The notes under the pieces are model-generated. The model saw only the letters and a program-made list of their open reading frames with translations. It was not told where the DNA came from and did not search any database. From Pempheris klunzingeri (lineage: Eukaryota; Chordata; Actinopteri; Acropomatiformes; Pempheridae), in contig NC_092014.1 of the NCBI RefSeq assembly GCF_042242105.1, forward strand, positions 12,032,374 through 12,096,373: a stretch of 64,000 bases of DNA, written 5' to 3'. The translations under genes and the position numbers were made by a program. Shown here piece after piece: positions 1-13,200 of this stretch. Every line of letters starts with the position of its first letter. Position 1 is the first letter of the stretch.

Positions 1-85
1 AGCCTATGTGCAAAGCTGCCAAATGTCATTTTAAGGAGCCTTATCGATATTTTAGTAAAGAGTAGAGAGGTTAAAATCAACTTAC

Positions 86-1442
86 TTGGTTCCTTTTCTC
101 AGGAGGCAGAGAGGGATCTCCATCCTGTGAGTTATAACATTAAACCAAACTGTCATTAAATGCAACATTTCATAATAGCGGACAGCAGACAATGACAATG
201 TTTATTCTCCACTTTGCTGCCTGATGCAGCGCTCATGATGCATCTTTAGGGCTGTACTGGTTCAGAGATGTCTTACAATGAGTTCTCTGTACTTCTTCTT
301 GAGTCCCTGGTGCCGCTCGCGGAGCTGGTTGGCCATCAGTTTGTACTGATCTCTCTCCTGCTGGCAGGTGTCCAGCTCTTTAGACAGAATCAGAAGAGCT
401 TCTTTCTTACTCTCCAGCTTCCGCTTACAAATTAGGAACTGCATGTAAGGACAAGTGTTTTATCAGAAAGGGTTAAAGACATTGTTATGTGAACACTGAC
501 AGATACTAGCTAGGTAGGAAATCACCAAAGCCAGAAACTTTAATATTTAACTGTTTATTAAATAAGATTATGAAGCAGCTTGTGGACAATATGATCACAC
601 GAGACCTTCTTCTGATATTGCTAATAATAATCATGATCCTGATCCAGCCTAATAAATGCCAAAAAATAGTGAATACACATACAACCACAAACAAAAAACA
701 CAATTTTCCAGAGTTTATGAAACACAAACGCATCGGATCTTCACATTTGAAAGGCTGAAACAAGTGAATGTTTGGCATTGTTTGCCTGGATAAATTAATT
801 AAATGATTATTCAATTATCAGGTCTGGTGATGGCCTAATCAATTAATCAATTAACTTCCACTTGTTAAAGTGGAATCATTCTGGTTAAAAATGGCTTATA
901 ATTTAGACAACAACATATTAAATCATCATATTCATAAAAATATCCCACAATAGAACAGATTACTGCTATAACATTTGTTTTTACAACATTTTACTGGATC
1001 TATGTAAAATACGGACATGGAGGTGATTAAAAGCTCATCGTGAACTAAATCATCTAAATGCATTGATTGTGACTGATTACAACCAAAGTGGAGTGAATAC
1101 AGCCGCACTGTGGTTCATGTTGCTTCACGTGTCATCACCTCTGTGTGACACTTTGGCTCTGCAGGTGCAAGGAAAACCTACTTCCTTATCTACATTCCCC
1201 GCAGGCTGAGAGACACCAAAGCAGCTGAGATTTAATCCGGTTTAGTCAAATCGTTAACTATCCGTGGCTCCAAACACGACGCGACACGCACACTCCGGAC
1301 ACAAATGCACAGCTGATGTGATAGTTTGTGCACAACAATCAGTGGAGGTTAGTGAGTGTGTTTTCGCGCTCTGTGCTCTGTGCAGCCTCACCTCGTTGAC
1401 CAGCCCCTGCCAGTCACTCTCGCTCCTCCTGGACGGATCCAT
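86..1442 (-). CDS. ccdc149: CCDC149 coiled-coil protein, N-terminal part (first three coding exons)
   Basis: Partial gene running off the left edge. Coding exons read right to left are 1392-1442 (17 codons, starting MDPSRRSESDWQG), 277-438 (54 codons, starting FLICKRKLESKKEA) and 86-124 (13 codons, GDPSLPPEKRNQ core). All junctions are GT-AG and in phase 0. The 84 visible residues are charged and heptad-like (RKLESKKEALLILSKELD, QLRERHQGLKKKYREL), the start of the long coiled coil that defines the family. The assignment is by recognition of this very conserved N-terminus. Its molecular role is poorly known and I infer none. Human CCDC149 lies next to LGI2, as here, which supports both calls. 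I cannot tell which teleost duplicate (a or b) this is. Confidence 0.93.
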
Positions 1443-1640
1443 CTCCAGCAGAAGAGAAAACCTTAACGATGATGCGACGTGAGGTTCAGATCAGCATCAC
1501 CGTGATCAGGTCTGGAGACATTTTGCATCATCAAAATGGATTAGCTGATTGAGGAAAAACGACCTGCATCACTTCCGTACGTCCTGACGTCGGAGAAACG
1601 TCACGAGGCGTTTGGAGACCTTCGTTAAACGGAGTACTAC
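1443..1640 (-). promoter_or_regulatory. ccdc149 5' UTR and CpG-type promoter candidate
   Basis: The stretch upstream of the ccdc149 start is richer in CpG than its surroundings. It holds an ETS core (cacttccg, 1570-1577), a full CRE (tgacgtcg, 1585-1592) and a second CRE-like half site (cgtcacg, 1599-1605) within about 35 bp. No TATA box is visible. Closely packed ETS and CRE sites are typical of broad housekeeping promoters. The transcription start is inferred, not seen. Confidence 0.5.
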
Positions 1641-2912
1641 CTGCAAGGAGATCTGAGTAGCTAGAAGATATTTATTAAGCCTGTAGCGCTGTATGAAATT
1701 AGTAATCAAATGAACCAAGACAGACAAACAGTGTACCTACTTACCTGCTGCTTGCAGCAGGGCCAATAATTTATTTTATTTTAGACTAAAAAACGGTGAT
1801 ATAACTGTCCAAATGACATTTTCAAGTCAGGTCATCAATAAGCTTGTATACATGTTTTGTATTATTTACAATTTCATGGTTATATTATATAAAAAATGTC
1901 TGTATCTATTGATGCAATTATTATTTCACACTGTCTCATCTATTGATTTTATATTACACACTTGGGCACTTTGCGAATTCAGTTCACAGTGCACAACCAA
2001 TTATTGATACCTGATTAATATTTCATTTAAAAGTCAATTAAATTTTAATGGCTAACCAAATGCAATGCAACCATGCATTCATACACAAATAAGATGTTTA
2101 ATAAAGTAATGAAACTGTCATTAAACACCTGAAAATACATAAAACTGATCTGATCAGTTATTTCACAGCAACAATTTGACCCTTATGCTTTATTTTGTGA
2201 CATGGCCAGTAGTGCCTTGTGATGAAAAGTTTCAGATCAGCAGCATTTTTCTGCCTGATGTGATGTGCATCCTTTAGATTAGACTGTGTTAATGTGAGCA
2301 TTATGTATGTTCTTTCAGTGTGAATATAAATTTCCCACATAGATGTCATTTCATAGTGTACACAAGAGAGAACAGCAGCTTTTGGCTGTTTCGTTACACT
2401 AATTGCTTACAGAGAATAAAATAATTACATTTTGCCAAGAAAGTAGTGAAAGTACACACAGGACAGATGGTTTGGTAATGACTGCTGCTGTTGATAGTGC
2501 AGATTGGACAGAAAATGTATGTTGGCTATTGGCAGAAGCACTTTGCACAGATTTGACAAGAGGCTTTTCCAGTGTCATCAGTCACACCTCAACATGAAAT
2601 GACATTAATAACAGTGACATTAATGATGATGACACTTTGTCTGGCTGACTCTGACACTGTAACAGACACACACGATTTCCTCTGTTCTCGTTCTCTGAAA
2701 TGAACCATATAATTCTGTCATTTGTCCTTTGCTGCAGTTGAAAGAAAATGCTCTCTCAGATGCCAGATGCTGACAGCAGCATTAATTTCAAGCATGCTGA
2801 GTTTGAAGCACTTTGTCTTTGCTTAATGGCCACATTTCACAGTTTTTCTTACAGCTAAGAATGAAAGATAGAGTGAAAAACAGATGACTACAAAGCCTTT
2901 GGTTACATGGTC
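1641..2912. other. AT-rich intergenic DNA between ccdc149 and lgi2
   Basis: I see no supported gene, RNA or clear repeat here. The short open frames lack splice context or any recognisable protein. ccdc149 and lgi2 are both on the minus strand, so this holds the ccdc149 upstream flank and the region downstream of the lgi2 transcript. Confidence 0.5.
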
Positions 2913-4779
2913 TTTATTGCATTTGCACAAACTCATTCTCGCATAAGGCTGAAGGTTGGCGATGTAATGTTGTGTAAAAGATCAGTTGTTGGTAGTAGTG
3001 TGATACACTGGATGTACATCATTGCTATGTAGGACACCAGGCAATAATGTATCTTGTTTTCAAGAAATCTGTAGTACTAACAAAAACATTGCTTATGTCA
3101 GATCTTGTAAGCATTTTGTGACTTTCAGGTGTTTAACAGTCTAAACACCAAGGCCTAATTTACACATGATGCCTGTTATTTATGTGAAAAAGAATTTATA
3201 TTCAGAGCCAAACAGTAATTAAATCTGTACAATACTTCAAAAAATATCAAAAGATCAGTAAAGAAAAGAGCACACATTTGTGTCCTAAGACCATGTAAAT
3301 GGCATTTCAAGTCATATAGCAGCACAAAATTAACCTTGTGATTGTAATTCAGAGCAACATTCAGTATTATACATTTTGCATAGGAATCAGAAGTGAAGTT
3401 ATTCTGCCACTAATCAGGCACTCTGTTCATACAGTAGCTAGTTCTAAATGTTGTGCAGTTAGGCTTAAGCTCGTGAAATTTAGTTAATAGGCTGCTGTAA
3501 TTTTGGTGAAAAGATTTTGAGGAAAATCATGCACATTTAAATGCTCGGTCATGACGGTTACCAGGATGAGAAAGCTTCAAAATGTCTAGTGGCTGCTCAG
3601 AAAGATAACGTTCCAGTTGTTTCAAACAAACCACTTCACCTACAGAGTTTAGAGCATTTTAGGGCAACTTCTGACATTTTGCATGCAGTGGTGGATCCAA
3701 TCAAATTCCACACACATGGCCGGGCTGAGCCTCTCAAAACCCACTCCTTTCCACATAGTTTCAATGACTCCATTTTTTTCTACAATTTTCAGAAACCGCT
3801 CTCAATTCCACTTCACAAAGGTTTGGCCAGATGTGAAGAAGTGAGAGAACGAGGAGTGTTGGTGCTCTCTCATGTATCACTCAGTGAAATCTGTCAGGTG
3901 TAACATCATCAATTTGTTCCAGGCGAGACCGTCTGAAAGTGTCGTCCCTTTAAACGATTATCGCATCTTGTCCCTATGACAGCAGGCTTTTCACCGTGCC
4001 TTCAGACACAAATACATTCAGATTTGGTCAGACAACAGCAAATTGGTTGGTTTTCGAGCATACTGACAACATGAAATCAGTCTCTCACTTTTTCTTTCAC
4101 TCATTGAGGCAACAGTGAAGTTTACATGTGCACCATTAGGAATCATATATAAAGGTCTTTTTTTTTTTTTTAAATATAACCTTTAATGGAAAGTTTCTTA
4201 CTACCTGTGTGGGTGGCCTGGCTACAGTTTATGGTAACACTGGCCAGAAAGGACACTCTGTGGCTCAGCCATTGTCTGCCGTGAAATTACCTTCATGCTG
4301 TTTACATTTCAAAGGTGAACAAGGTTTCCACACACTTAGAGCTATGCAGTGTATCTCTTTATTTTTGAGCTTTCGGCCTGTGCACTGATGAAGGTCTGAT
4401 CAAAAATTGAGTGATACACTGCAAAGATCGAAGTGTGCGGAAACATATTTTATCAGTCTGTACTTTTTTGATGCTTAGAGCACCTTAGTAACAATATAAC
4501 CGGACAGAGCAGTGGTTATCAGCTGCATTACATTTCAAAGGCTGTCTTTGTTTTATATTTCCATCAGCCCTCAGTTTCAAGTTACTTAGGGAACCTCCAT
4601 AATTGCTAGAAATGCATATGAGTTGCAGAAACTTGCCAAAGATGTTCGTCTCAAACCAAGAAAGATATATCTAGTAGCATGACGAAGATATACAGCAGTT
4701 GAGACTCCTTTGTAGCATACACGCAAAACTGATCTGAGTGACCGACTCACACTGTGATTATTAATTTTCTTGTTAGGCA
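2913..4779 (-). other. lgi2: lgi2 3' flank, probable long 3' UTR
   Basis: This follows the lgi2 stop codon at 4780-4782 on the minus strand. Minus-strand AATAAA signals occur at 4358-4363, inside a small inverted repeat, and at 2913-2918. Mammalian LGI2 mRNAs have long 3' UTRs, so an end near 2.9 kb is plausible but unproven. A 120-codon plus-strand frame at 3541-3903 has no recognisable protein and is probably chance. Confidence 0.35.
4324..4446. repeat. Small inverted-repeat element (MITE-like)
   Basis: Imperfect inverted arms at about 4324-4355 and 4411-4446 share gtttcc-cacactt and gcagtgtat blocks read in opposite directions. The centre contains a gatgaagg motif that I associate with common fish repeats. 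One candidate lgi2 poly(A) signal (4358-4363) lies inside it. The superfamily is not resolved. Confidence 0.55.
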
Positions 4780-7700
4780 TTATAAGCTTAAATCTACAAT
4801 GATATGCTCAAAAACCATCGATTTGCCTTTGAAGCTGGAGGAGAAAATGAAATTCCTCCGGTCAGTGGTCACTGCTATAAATGACCGTGGTGACTGCACG
4901 TAAATGTCCTTGAACTTGTGAAACATTTTGGTCTCCACATCCCAGAGGTAGATTTGTGTGAAGGAATAATCGCTGCCAAGAGCAAGGTAGTGCCTGTCCG
5001 CGAAGGTGAAAGGTTGGAGGATCATTGCTCCTCGAGAAGGCAGAGCCAGCACCTCCGTGAACTGCTTGTTTGACCACTTGAGGACTTTGGAGTCACCGAT
5101 GTAGCAAGTCATGGCCAGATACAACTCATCCTCCTCCCGGAAAGCTTTGACTGCCACCACATCGTCGACATGTGGGATTTCACCATGAAGTATGAACTTC
5201 AGGGTGCTCTTGTTCCACAGATAAATGACAGGTGACTGAGAGCGACTTGCTAAGATGAGGTAGGACTTCCCGTCCACCTCAATATACTCAGCATCCGTAT
5301 CACGAAACCACTCGTGCAGAAACTGGTAGGAGAAGAAACCAGTTTCATTGCGGTCTGGTTGGTCGGTCCACTTGTACAGAGTAGACAAACCTGCCTTGGA
5401 GCTGTCCACAATCACAAAGAACCACTCACCGTCCATTTGGAAAACCTCAATGTCATTTGGCTTTGAGATGTTGAAGACCTCAATAGTTTGAAATTTTGTG
5501 AACTTGTTTTGCTGATCGTCAAACTTGTAAATGTGAGAGCCACCAAAGAGCTGGGTAACTATTATCAAGACATGGTTTTCGATCAGGACCGACTTGCATC
5601 CGACAACAGATTTCCCTGTGAGGATAAAAAAACAGAAAATGACTTTTAAGCAATAATTTAATTCTAGAGTTATTCTGTTAAATTAACCTTAAAACATACA
5701 AGTCACATTATTCCTAATTTTAGTTTTTGTCAATAAATCATGTGACTAAAACCAACAATATGTTGATCTGTCTCTTGATAATCTTTAACTTCCTATGCCA
5801 GCGTCTCTCTACTTCTAACCCATTGGTTCCTACTGGAGATGAAAATGTTAAAAAATGACTGTCATGACTATATACTTTCATTTTTTGAAAAAGTTAAAAT
5901 AATAATAATAATAATAATAATAACAGTTTTTAGCAATCATTTCTCAAACAGGAGTAAATGACCAATTTGTTGGGGACTATTTTCAGCTGCTGAGTAATAA
6001 ACACTTGGTGCTTTCGACAGTATTTACAGCACCAGGATGATGTTTGTGTGATTGACATAAAATAAACTACAGTCCCCATGTTCATTTCAGTGAAGTAACA
6101 CCCACCAAATGTGACAGTGACGTGTTTTTAAGCCATGACAAAGGGGAATAAGCTGTGTCAAACTGCCACGAAGCAGGCAAATCTAGTTTGTAGCATCAGT
6201 TCATTGTTGGTTTTGTTTTTTTGTGATATTTTCTGACTATGAGAGAAATACAGAATATCAGACTTAAAAACTTTTAAGAAAAGACAGTGAGTGTTGTCAA
6301 ACCTGTTATATTGTCAAATTTCCTGAAATTCATTTCAATGTGATCCCACTCCATGACCACACAGCTGTTGGAGTTTGGAGCAGCCATCGCCACGTAGATG
6401 TCCTCTTTAAAGGAGAAGATGTCCGCTGACATGGACTGAATGGGGATGGACTGATGCCGCACAAAGTCTGTGGGATGCAGACAAAAACAGAAACTGCTAA
6501 TCTGCTGACAAAGTGATAGATTTATAACCTCACTGCTTAAATTACCTTTTTTCATGCTGTGAAAAGCTTTGAGATGACACTTTGTAGAGCCATAGCTATC
6601 ATATTTTGGGTTTGTTTAATATTTAATTTGGATACAGCACACCTTCTAATATTATTGTTGTAGTTTTATGGTATGTTTCTGTATAATATGTGAAGTCTTT
6701 TTTATGCAGTGATTTGAGGTGTATTCATGTCACTTTGCACTTACATTGTCTGTCCACATTTGCACTGATAATAGTTCTGCCCAGGATTATTGAATAAGAA
6801 TAAAAGTGAAACTAGTGTGACAACTGTGAAAGTAACGCTTAGGTTAAAAATAACGATAATAATAATTCCTTTCTAACGTTTGCATGCTAACACATTAAAC
6901 TAACATGGTTAACCTGGTGAACATTATACTTGCTGACACTATCATTGTGAGCATGTTAGCATGCTGACATTAGCATTTAGCACAAAGGACTTGAGTGCCT
7001 ATTTACAGCCTCACAGAGCTGCTAGCATAGCGATACACTCTTCTTGTTTCTCTGCCCTGTTGTTTGTGGATGTGAGTGCAAAAAAAAAGCAATTTCCCCC
7101 TGGGGATTATTAAAGTAATTCTGATTCTGATGTGTGAGTGTACATACATCTGTGTAGGTGTTTTCTGGGCCACACGTGTTACTGTGTGTGTCTTGTTTAA
7201 TTATTCAACTGTTTCATTGATTTCTTTCTTTCCTTTTGTACGTGACATTTTTAGCTGTGTCTGAGCCTATTCATAATTGCCTTTGATAATGTGCTTGTTA
7301 TTTTACCTGTGGAGATACACTCGCCCGGTGGAATAGGAAGGTCATTGAGCCGCTTGCCCTTCATGTCACTGGGGCCTGCGCAGAAGACATCTGATACTGT
7401 GGCGTTTGTGTTTTTCAGCCATGTCATCAGCCACTTGTTCTCACAGTTGCACTGGAAAGAGTTGCCTCGCAGATCCCTAATGTATGTCAGAGGAAATCAT
7501 TAATATCAGCTTGGACACATTTACTGAACAATGAAATATGTAATATTCATATTGGCAAGAGAAAAGGTCAAGAGGGTTGAGATGCCACAAAAGCTCAAGA
7601 GAGGTGTGCTTGTGTGTGACAAAACAAAGTATGATTCAAACTTTTATCATTTTTTAGGTCAAAATGAATAAATGCTGCATGTTTTCTTTATGCTGTGGCA

Positions 7701-9569
7701 TGCAGCATTATTATCGCATCTTCAAAATTCAAACTTTGCAGGAACAAGAATAAATAGTACTTGGTTTAGCTTGAGGATGAAGTCTTGCTAAATGTCTTAA
7801 CTGACACTAATACATATATGAATAATTTTATCCACAGTTTATGTTACAGAAAGATTGTTTTTTAAATTGTTCTGTGACTATTTTTCATCGAGAAGCAGTT
7901 TCTCATTATTGTTAGGACAATTTGTAAATGAAATGTGTGTCAAATGACAATAAAGATTACAAATTTAGCTCCAAAGGAACTACAGAGGGTGACTGAGACA
8001 TAAACGTGACATTTGCACTATTCAGTTTAATGAGTTTAATGCTGGCAAACACAAAACACAGCCTGAGTCAGCTTCACTTTGGAAGGCAGTATGGAAAAAT
8101 ATCTCTCTCACACACGCACACACACACACAAACACACACTGCTGACACCACAACTGCTTACTCACAGTTCCAGCAGTGAATCCAAATCAAAAAAGAGATC
8201 TCTTGGCAGAAACCTCATCTTGTTATTGGCAAGTGATCTAAGCCAGAGACACAGAGAGACCAGAAACATGCACATCATTGTCAAGTCTTTTTGAGATGAT
8301 AAGGTGTTGGTGCTACAGATACTGTGTGGGTGGTAGAGAGAATAATGACAGCAGACTTACAGATGAGTCAAATCTCGCAGACCACGAAAGGCATTTTTGG
8401 TGATTGTTTCAATCTTGTTCCCTTCAATGAATCTGTTCAGCGAGTCATAAAACACCAAAATACCAGTGAATTAAATAACGTTGAACATAATGTCATGAAT
8501 CATGTCATGTCAAGGTTTTGGTACAGAGATATCTGTAGATGTTGATACACATTTCAGAATATTATGTTTATTAACAACATTTCTTGCCCATCGAAGAGGC
8601 CGGGGAGGGGGAGTGTAGGTGTTCAAGGCTGAGATGGTAGATTGGATGGTGAGGAAGAAGCTGAGGTTGTATTTACGGCATGATGTGTTACAGTCAATAT
8701 ACGATGCAAAACAGACAATACAGTATGCAGTAGATACAATATTGTGTTGCAAAAACTAGTACAGAAACTCCCCGAAACAACAAGAAAACAAACGAAAAAA
8801 CACACACAATGTCACACAATACTCACAAATACTCAAGATGTGGAAGGCCAGAGAAAGCATCATCTTTGATTGTGGTCAAAGAATTTGCATTGAGAAGTCT
8901 GTAAGGAACAAGTAAACCATAAAAACAGAGCAAACTGGAAATTAAAACTTTTGTGTTTGGCACCTTTCCTTCTTTCTTTTTTTTTTTTTTACCTACAAAT
9001 TACCATGTTACACTGAAAAGACTTTGCATGATTGATACTTCATCTACTTTTTTATTGGCCTGGTCTGCACTGACCTGAAATGTCAACTGCTGATCACAAA
9101 TGAACCAAAATTGCACTCACAGCAGCTGCAGAGAGGGCATGAGTGAAAACATCCCCTCTGTAATTTCAGAAATAGATCCATTGACCATGCTCCTGTTGAA
9201 AGAAACGCATACAAATCAAAATCAAACTCGTGCTGTGACATGTTAACACTCTGTACCAGACACACCAGGTGCCAACTCTGCAGGGAAGCACAGAAAAGCA
9301 AGTAAATTGTCTCCTTGAATGCAACACTGACTGCCTTGTGCTTTGTTAAAGAGATCATCCACTTTGGCCGAAGAAATACTATTTGTTACTCACAGTGAGT
9401 TGATCTCATTCGGTATGGTCCGTGGGATCTGTAAAGTACCGACGCAGATGATGGTCTCCTTGGAGCAGGAGCATCCTGAAGGACATTTGAAATTCCTCTT
9501 AGATTCAGCCGCTCCAGAAATACACAGAAGCGCAAAACCGGCCAGTAGCCACTCCTTAGTAGATGGCAT
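4780..9569 (-). CDS. lgi2: LGI2, leucine-rich glioma-inactivated 2, complete, 544 aa
   Basis: Eight coding exons: 9394-9569, 9121-9192, 8827-8898, 8361-8432, 8166-8237, 7307-7476, 6303-6467, 4780-5615. Their sum is 1635 nt (544 aa; human LGI2 is about 545). Residues 1-22 are a signal peptide. An LRRNT cap has Cys29, 33, 35 and 42. Four leucine-rich repeats are each encoded by one exact 72-nt exon. An LRRCT cap spans about 156-211 (DLRGNSFQCNCENKW). The rest is EAR/epitempin repeats forming a beta-propeller, ending EHIIVDLSL. LGI proteins are secreted neuronal glycoproteins whose EAR domains bind ADAM22/23 at synapses; LGI2 is linked to epilepsy in dogs. LGI2 rather than another LGI is chosen from sequence and from the ccdc149 neighbour. 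The exon 7 donor is CAG|GTTTGA, a weak but valid GT. Confidence 0.96.
5898..5923. repeat. (AAT)n microsatellite in the last lgi2 intron
   Basis: About eight uninterrupted aat units lie in the 687-bp intron between the last two lgi2 exons. Otherwise I see nothing notable in that intron. Confidence 0.9.
6870..7130 (+). repeat. Interspersed teleost repeat, copy 1, with a SINE-like tail
   Basis: The stretch is rich in gctaac/ttagcatgct words and ends with cagcctcacagagctgctagca, a block I recognise from a repeat widespread in percomorph genomes. It is followed by a ccctggggattattaaagtaattctgattctg tail typical of fish SINE or LINE 3' ends. Related copies lie at 32.04, 40.48 and 51.03 kb. It sits inside an lgi2 intron. 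Confidence 0.65.
8109..8139. repeat. (CA)n microsatellite beside lgi2 exon 5
   Basis: An interrupted cacaca tract lies in the intron, about 27 bp from the 3' end of the 8166-8237 exon on the minus strand. It is close to the splice donor and length-variable in principle. Confidence 0.85.
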
Positions 9570-9585
9570 GTTGCCTCTTGAACAT
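9556..9585 (-). promoter_or_regulatory. Short upstream ORF overlapping the lgi2 start codon
   Basis: On the minus strand a nine-codon frame (MFKRQHAIY, then TAA) starts at 9585 and ends at 9556, in a different frame from lgi2 and running across its ATG at 9567-9569. The upstream ATG has a poor context (T at -3), while the lgi2 ATG has A at -3. Leaky scanning could reach the main start. Whether the mRNA includes it is unknown. Confidence 0.4.
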
Positions 9586-10265
9586 TAATAACAGTAAGTG
9601 GGGACGTGGTCGGTGATGGCAGCAGCTTTTACCCGCCTGGGCGACATCAAAATGCAGCACTATAGTGGAAAGCCCTGACACAGGCTGATACGGCTGCAGC
9701 TGCGTCCCGGAAGGCTGCTTCACTTTCGGCCAGGGGGGGAAAAAACAAAAACGTCAGTAACCACAAAGGCAATTTGTTGAGAAGAAAGACTCTAAAAAAT
9801 TTAGTGTTTATATGTTGTTGTTTTAAAAAAAAAAATCATTTGAATTAACGCCACAAAAACAATTATTTAATGTGATATTCAAGGTGGGGAAATCAAAGCA
9901 GCACCAAAACAATACTGTAACACAAAAATTGCTTATTTCAGCACCATGGAGAGCGAAAACGATGTTTAAATTCACGTGCAGGCGTTATCACGTGATACCA
10001 TGTGCATACCGGAGCACTTTGACTCCATTAGTGCAGAAAGTCCCACAAAGAGGAAAATGCATTAAGAAGTAACACAGTAACTCCAGGTTAGGGGCCATCA
10101 CACTGTTCTCTCTAATGCACCAAAAACATCAACAGTGTTCCTCCAGGGCCACAGTTACCAACCACTGCTCCATTTACTGATGCGTTTACTTCCCAGAAAA
10201 CAACAGAAATGTCACTTGTCTGTACACACACGGTGCTGTGATGGTCTCAGTGTTACTTGAATGCA

Positions 10266-10277
10266 CCACTAGAGGGC
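10266..10277 (+). promoter_or_regulatory. CTCF consensus motif, plus orientation
   Basis: ccactagagggc fits every position of the core CTCF consensus CCASYAGRKGGC, and the following agctg context is also permissive. Some fish SINE tails carry similar words, so it may be repeat-derived. Occupancy cannot be judged from sequence. Confidence 0.5.
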
Positions 10278-13200
10278 AGCTGCTGTAAACCAAACATAAG
10301 AGTCTTTTTCTGAACAAGTTACAGGTTTGTTAACAAAAAAAATAATCTGCTGTCTTTGTAGTTGGCAATTCTTTTCTGTTCATATTTTGCCAGTTTAAAG
10401 CTGTAATGTCAAGCGTTTTTATGCGATTGTAGCATCTGTCAAAACTATTCATACTGCATGAGGTTTTGTTTGAAATCTATTTGTTGGCTTTGGACCAGTC
10501 ATTCTTCTGGCCCCCCAGGGTTTAAGCCAAAGCTTTAAATTTTAAAATCCTGCTCTTTAAAAGACATGTTTAGAAAAGAACTAGATATTGAAAAATTGTA
10601 TCATCCTAAAAATGTGTTACCGTTAATTTTGTTACTTTCCGTCTGGTAGATTTATCACTCTGACCATAATGATTAATACAAAAAAAATGTCTTTAGTATA
10701 ATAAAAAAAAAGACTAAAAACATACATTGATGCATGCTTTTCTTGCCTGTAAGGTTTTTTACATGATAAACTGGGGGGCACTTACCAAGCAAGTACATAT
10801 TTAACATAGTAAACTCATTCAATTAAGTAGAATTATAAATAAATGTTTATTCTTGAATGGTGTCAACACAAACTGTGAAGACACAAAAAGATCACCCAGT
10901 TCCAACAGTGGGTTGTGTGATAGATAGTATTTAGTGTTTTACTTTTCACTTGGCAGACACCTTTACACAAAGCTAATCACATATTCTTTCCCACATATAC
11001 ACAGGAGCAATTATCAGTATCTTAACCTTAATTCTTTGTCTGTTAAGTAACTGAATCTGTATTAAACTGGCGACAGAAGTCAGGTTTCCCGTCTGGTTCA
11101 CAGCCCTCACAGCGAGACTGGCTTATTTCGCAATCCACTATCATGTCCCTAAAACTCTAAAAATAACTGTTCCACAACATCATCTTAATACCACACAACA
11201 CCATTATTCATAGAAAGAAGTATTCACTAAACAATAAGGTTGTAAGTTGTCGCAGCAGGCCCTAACAAGGTGCTGACCTTTGCTGGAGGACCAGTAGTTT
11301 ATGAGCATGAGTGAAACCAAATACCCATTACCAGAAGGGAGCAACCGTACATGTCTGCCATTGCTGGCATAATTCATGACAGCTCTGCATCTAGCATTGC
11401 TGTTTTTAGGCAAGAGTATCTCTGAAACACTCAGAACACGTGCAAGCTGAAACCAGCGACAGCAAACATCTCTTTGCTGTCTCTTTCTAGACAACCATCG
11501 AGATGTGATCAAAACACCTACGTAGAAAAGTGTTTTTACTCTCTTTTGACATTAAGTCTCTGTGAAATACAAACAAGTCATTTTAGGCTCAGCCATTTTT
11601 CTTTTGCGAACATGATGCCCATCACTCATGACCTCTGACACAGTGAATGTCATATTATTAACATTTTGCTCATGTTTTGGATGTCTGTAAAAATTTATGC
11701 ACACAATAAAATGTATTTGTTTTCATTTGGTTACTCACAAATCAAACTGCCAAACCAACCAGCAGTGGTGCAAAGGAACTTCAAAACTGCTCATCTAAAG
11801 TAACCACCATTAAAAAACAGCTGACTCGTGATCAATCACCTTTACACAGACAGAATAAATATCTGTACCACTGAATTTAGTAACACTCCTGCTGTGATTT
11901 CTGTGGCATTTTTCCTCGAAAATGAATTTGTAAAAAAAAAAACTAACCTGTACCTGATGCACTATAACAGAGAGCATAAAATAATATAAAGAAATAAAAT
12001 AACAACTGTGGGCACAAAGATGAGCATTACTCTATGACATAAGTTAAAGGACTTTGTGTGTGATGATTGTTCTATCCAATAATCATGATCAATATTTAAA
12101 TATACTTTAAAGTCAGCTGCAGCTCAGATACTTTCTTAAAGCCCTCATCTGTAGGATTTTTTCATTTTACTCTGGTGCCATCTGATGGTCGTATCAAGAA
12201 TAAATAAATTGACATCATAAAGAGTCCTTGGTGTTTAGCAATTGCTTAATTGTTATTTAATAAATAATTTACTAATATTTATGGATCAGTTATAAGCTTT
12301 TATTTAGAATGACGTAAAAAAAACCTACCAATTTTTTTTAGTAATCATATGATGTAAATATTTGTAATGCAGTAATTAATATTCACAGATTTTGTACTGT
12401 CCAATTAGTCATTTTATTTGCTAATAAGCTGCTAATTTTAGGACTTTGGTTCAGATGCGCAGCACACAGCAGCATAAACACCATTTGTCACAACCTGGCG
12501 ACAAAAAAGTTGTTCTTGATTAAGTTTATCAGTGACCTATAAATGATTTATTATTATAGCAAAAGCTGATAAATCATCTATAAACCGTCTATATAGGGTG
12601 TCTTGTTAGAAAATTTAATTATTTGACCTTTAGAAATTCAAAGATAACCTTTTGCACTTTTGCTGGAATAAACCTAATCTAGGGTTTAAGGATATTATGA
12701 TTATAGAGTTAATGTAGATTATAAACCTTTTGAGGCAACCTTTGATTTATTTTGGGCTGTATCAATGAAACAGACTTGACTTTACATGAAACAACATACT
12801 CTTTAGGCAACATTTTGATATGAATGTGTTGCTTCTTTGAATTTGTGATATTTATAAAGTGGTAAACTTAGTGAACCCTTCAGCACCAGGTCAGTGATCA
12901 TTTATCCTCTTTAAGTGAATTGTCATTATCGGCGGTTTAGGGTAGCGCTCTAATCCCTTACATCCAGAAAACTAGCTCACATGTGACACTTTCAAATCCA
13001 AAAATGACCTTTTGCCCTTTGAACTGTGAAACCCTTGATGGCTGGAAGGGGAACCTGGAGAAGTGCGGTGTCTGGCTGCTGGTGACTGCTTCACAGCAGG
13101 TGTTCAAGCTCTCAGACTTCTCCAGTTCCCACTGAGGAGCTGCACAAGGGAAGGCAGCCGCTATCAGATACTGACCGGCGCTGCTAGATGGCATGATCCT

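Noticed and set aside
3541-3903. A 120-codon plus-strand open frame
   Set aside because: No recognisable domain, no splice or promoter context, and it lies antisense to the probable lgi2 3' UTR. It is most likely a chance ORF.
7291-7503. A plus-strand open frame of 70 codons
   Set aside because: It is the antisense shadow of the lgi2 LRRCT exon (7307-7476).
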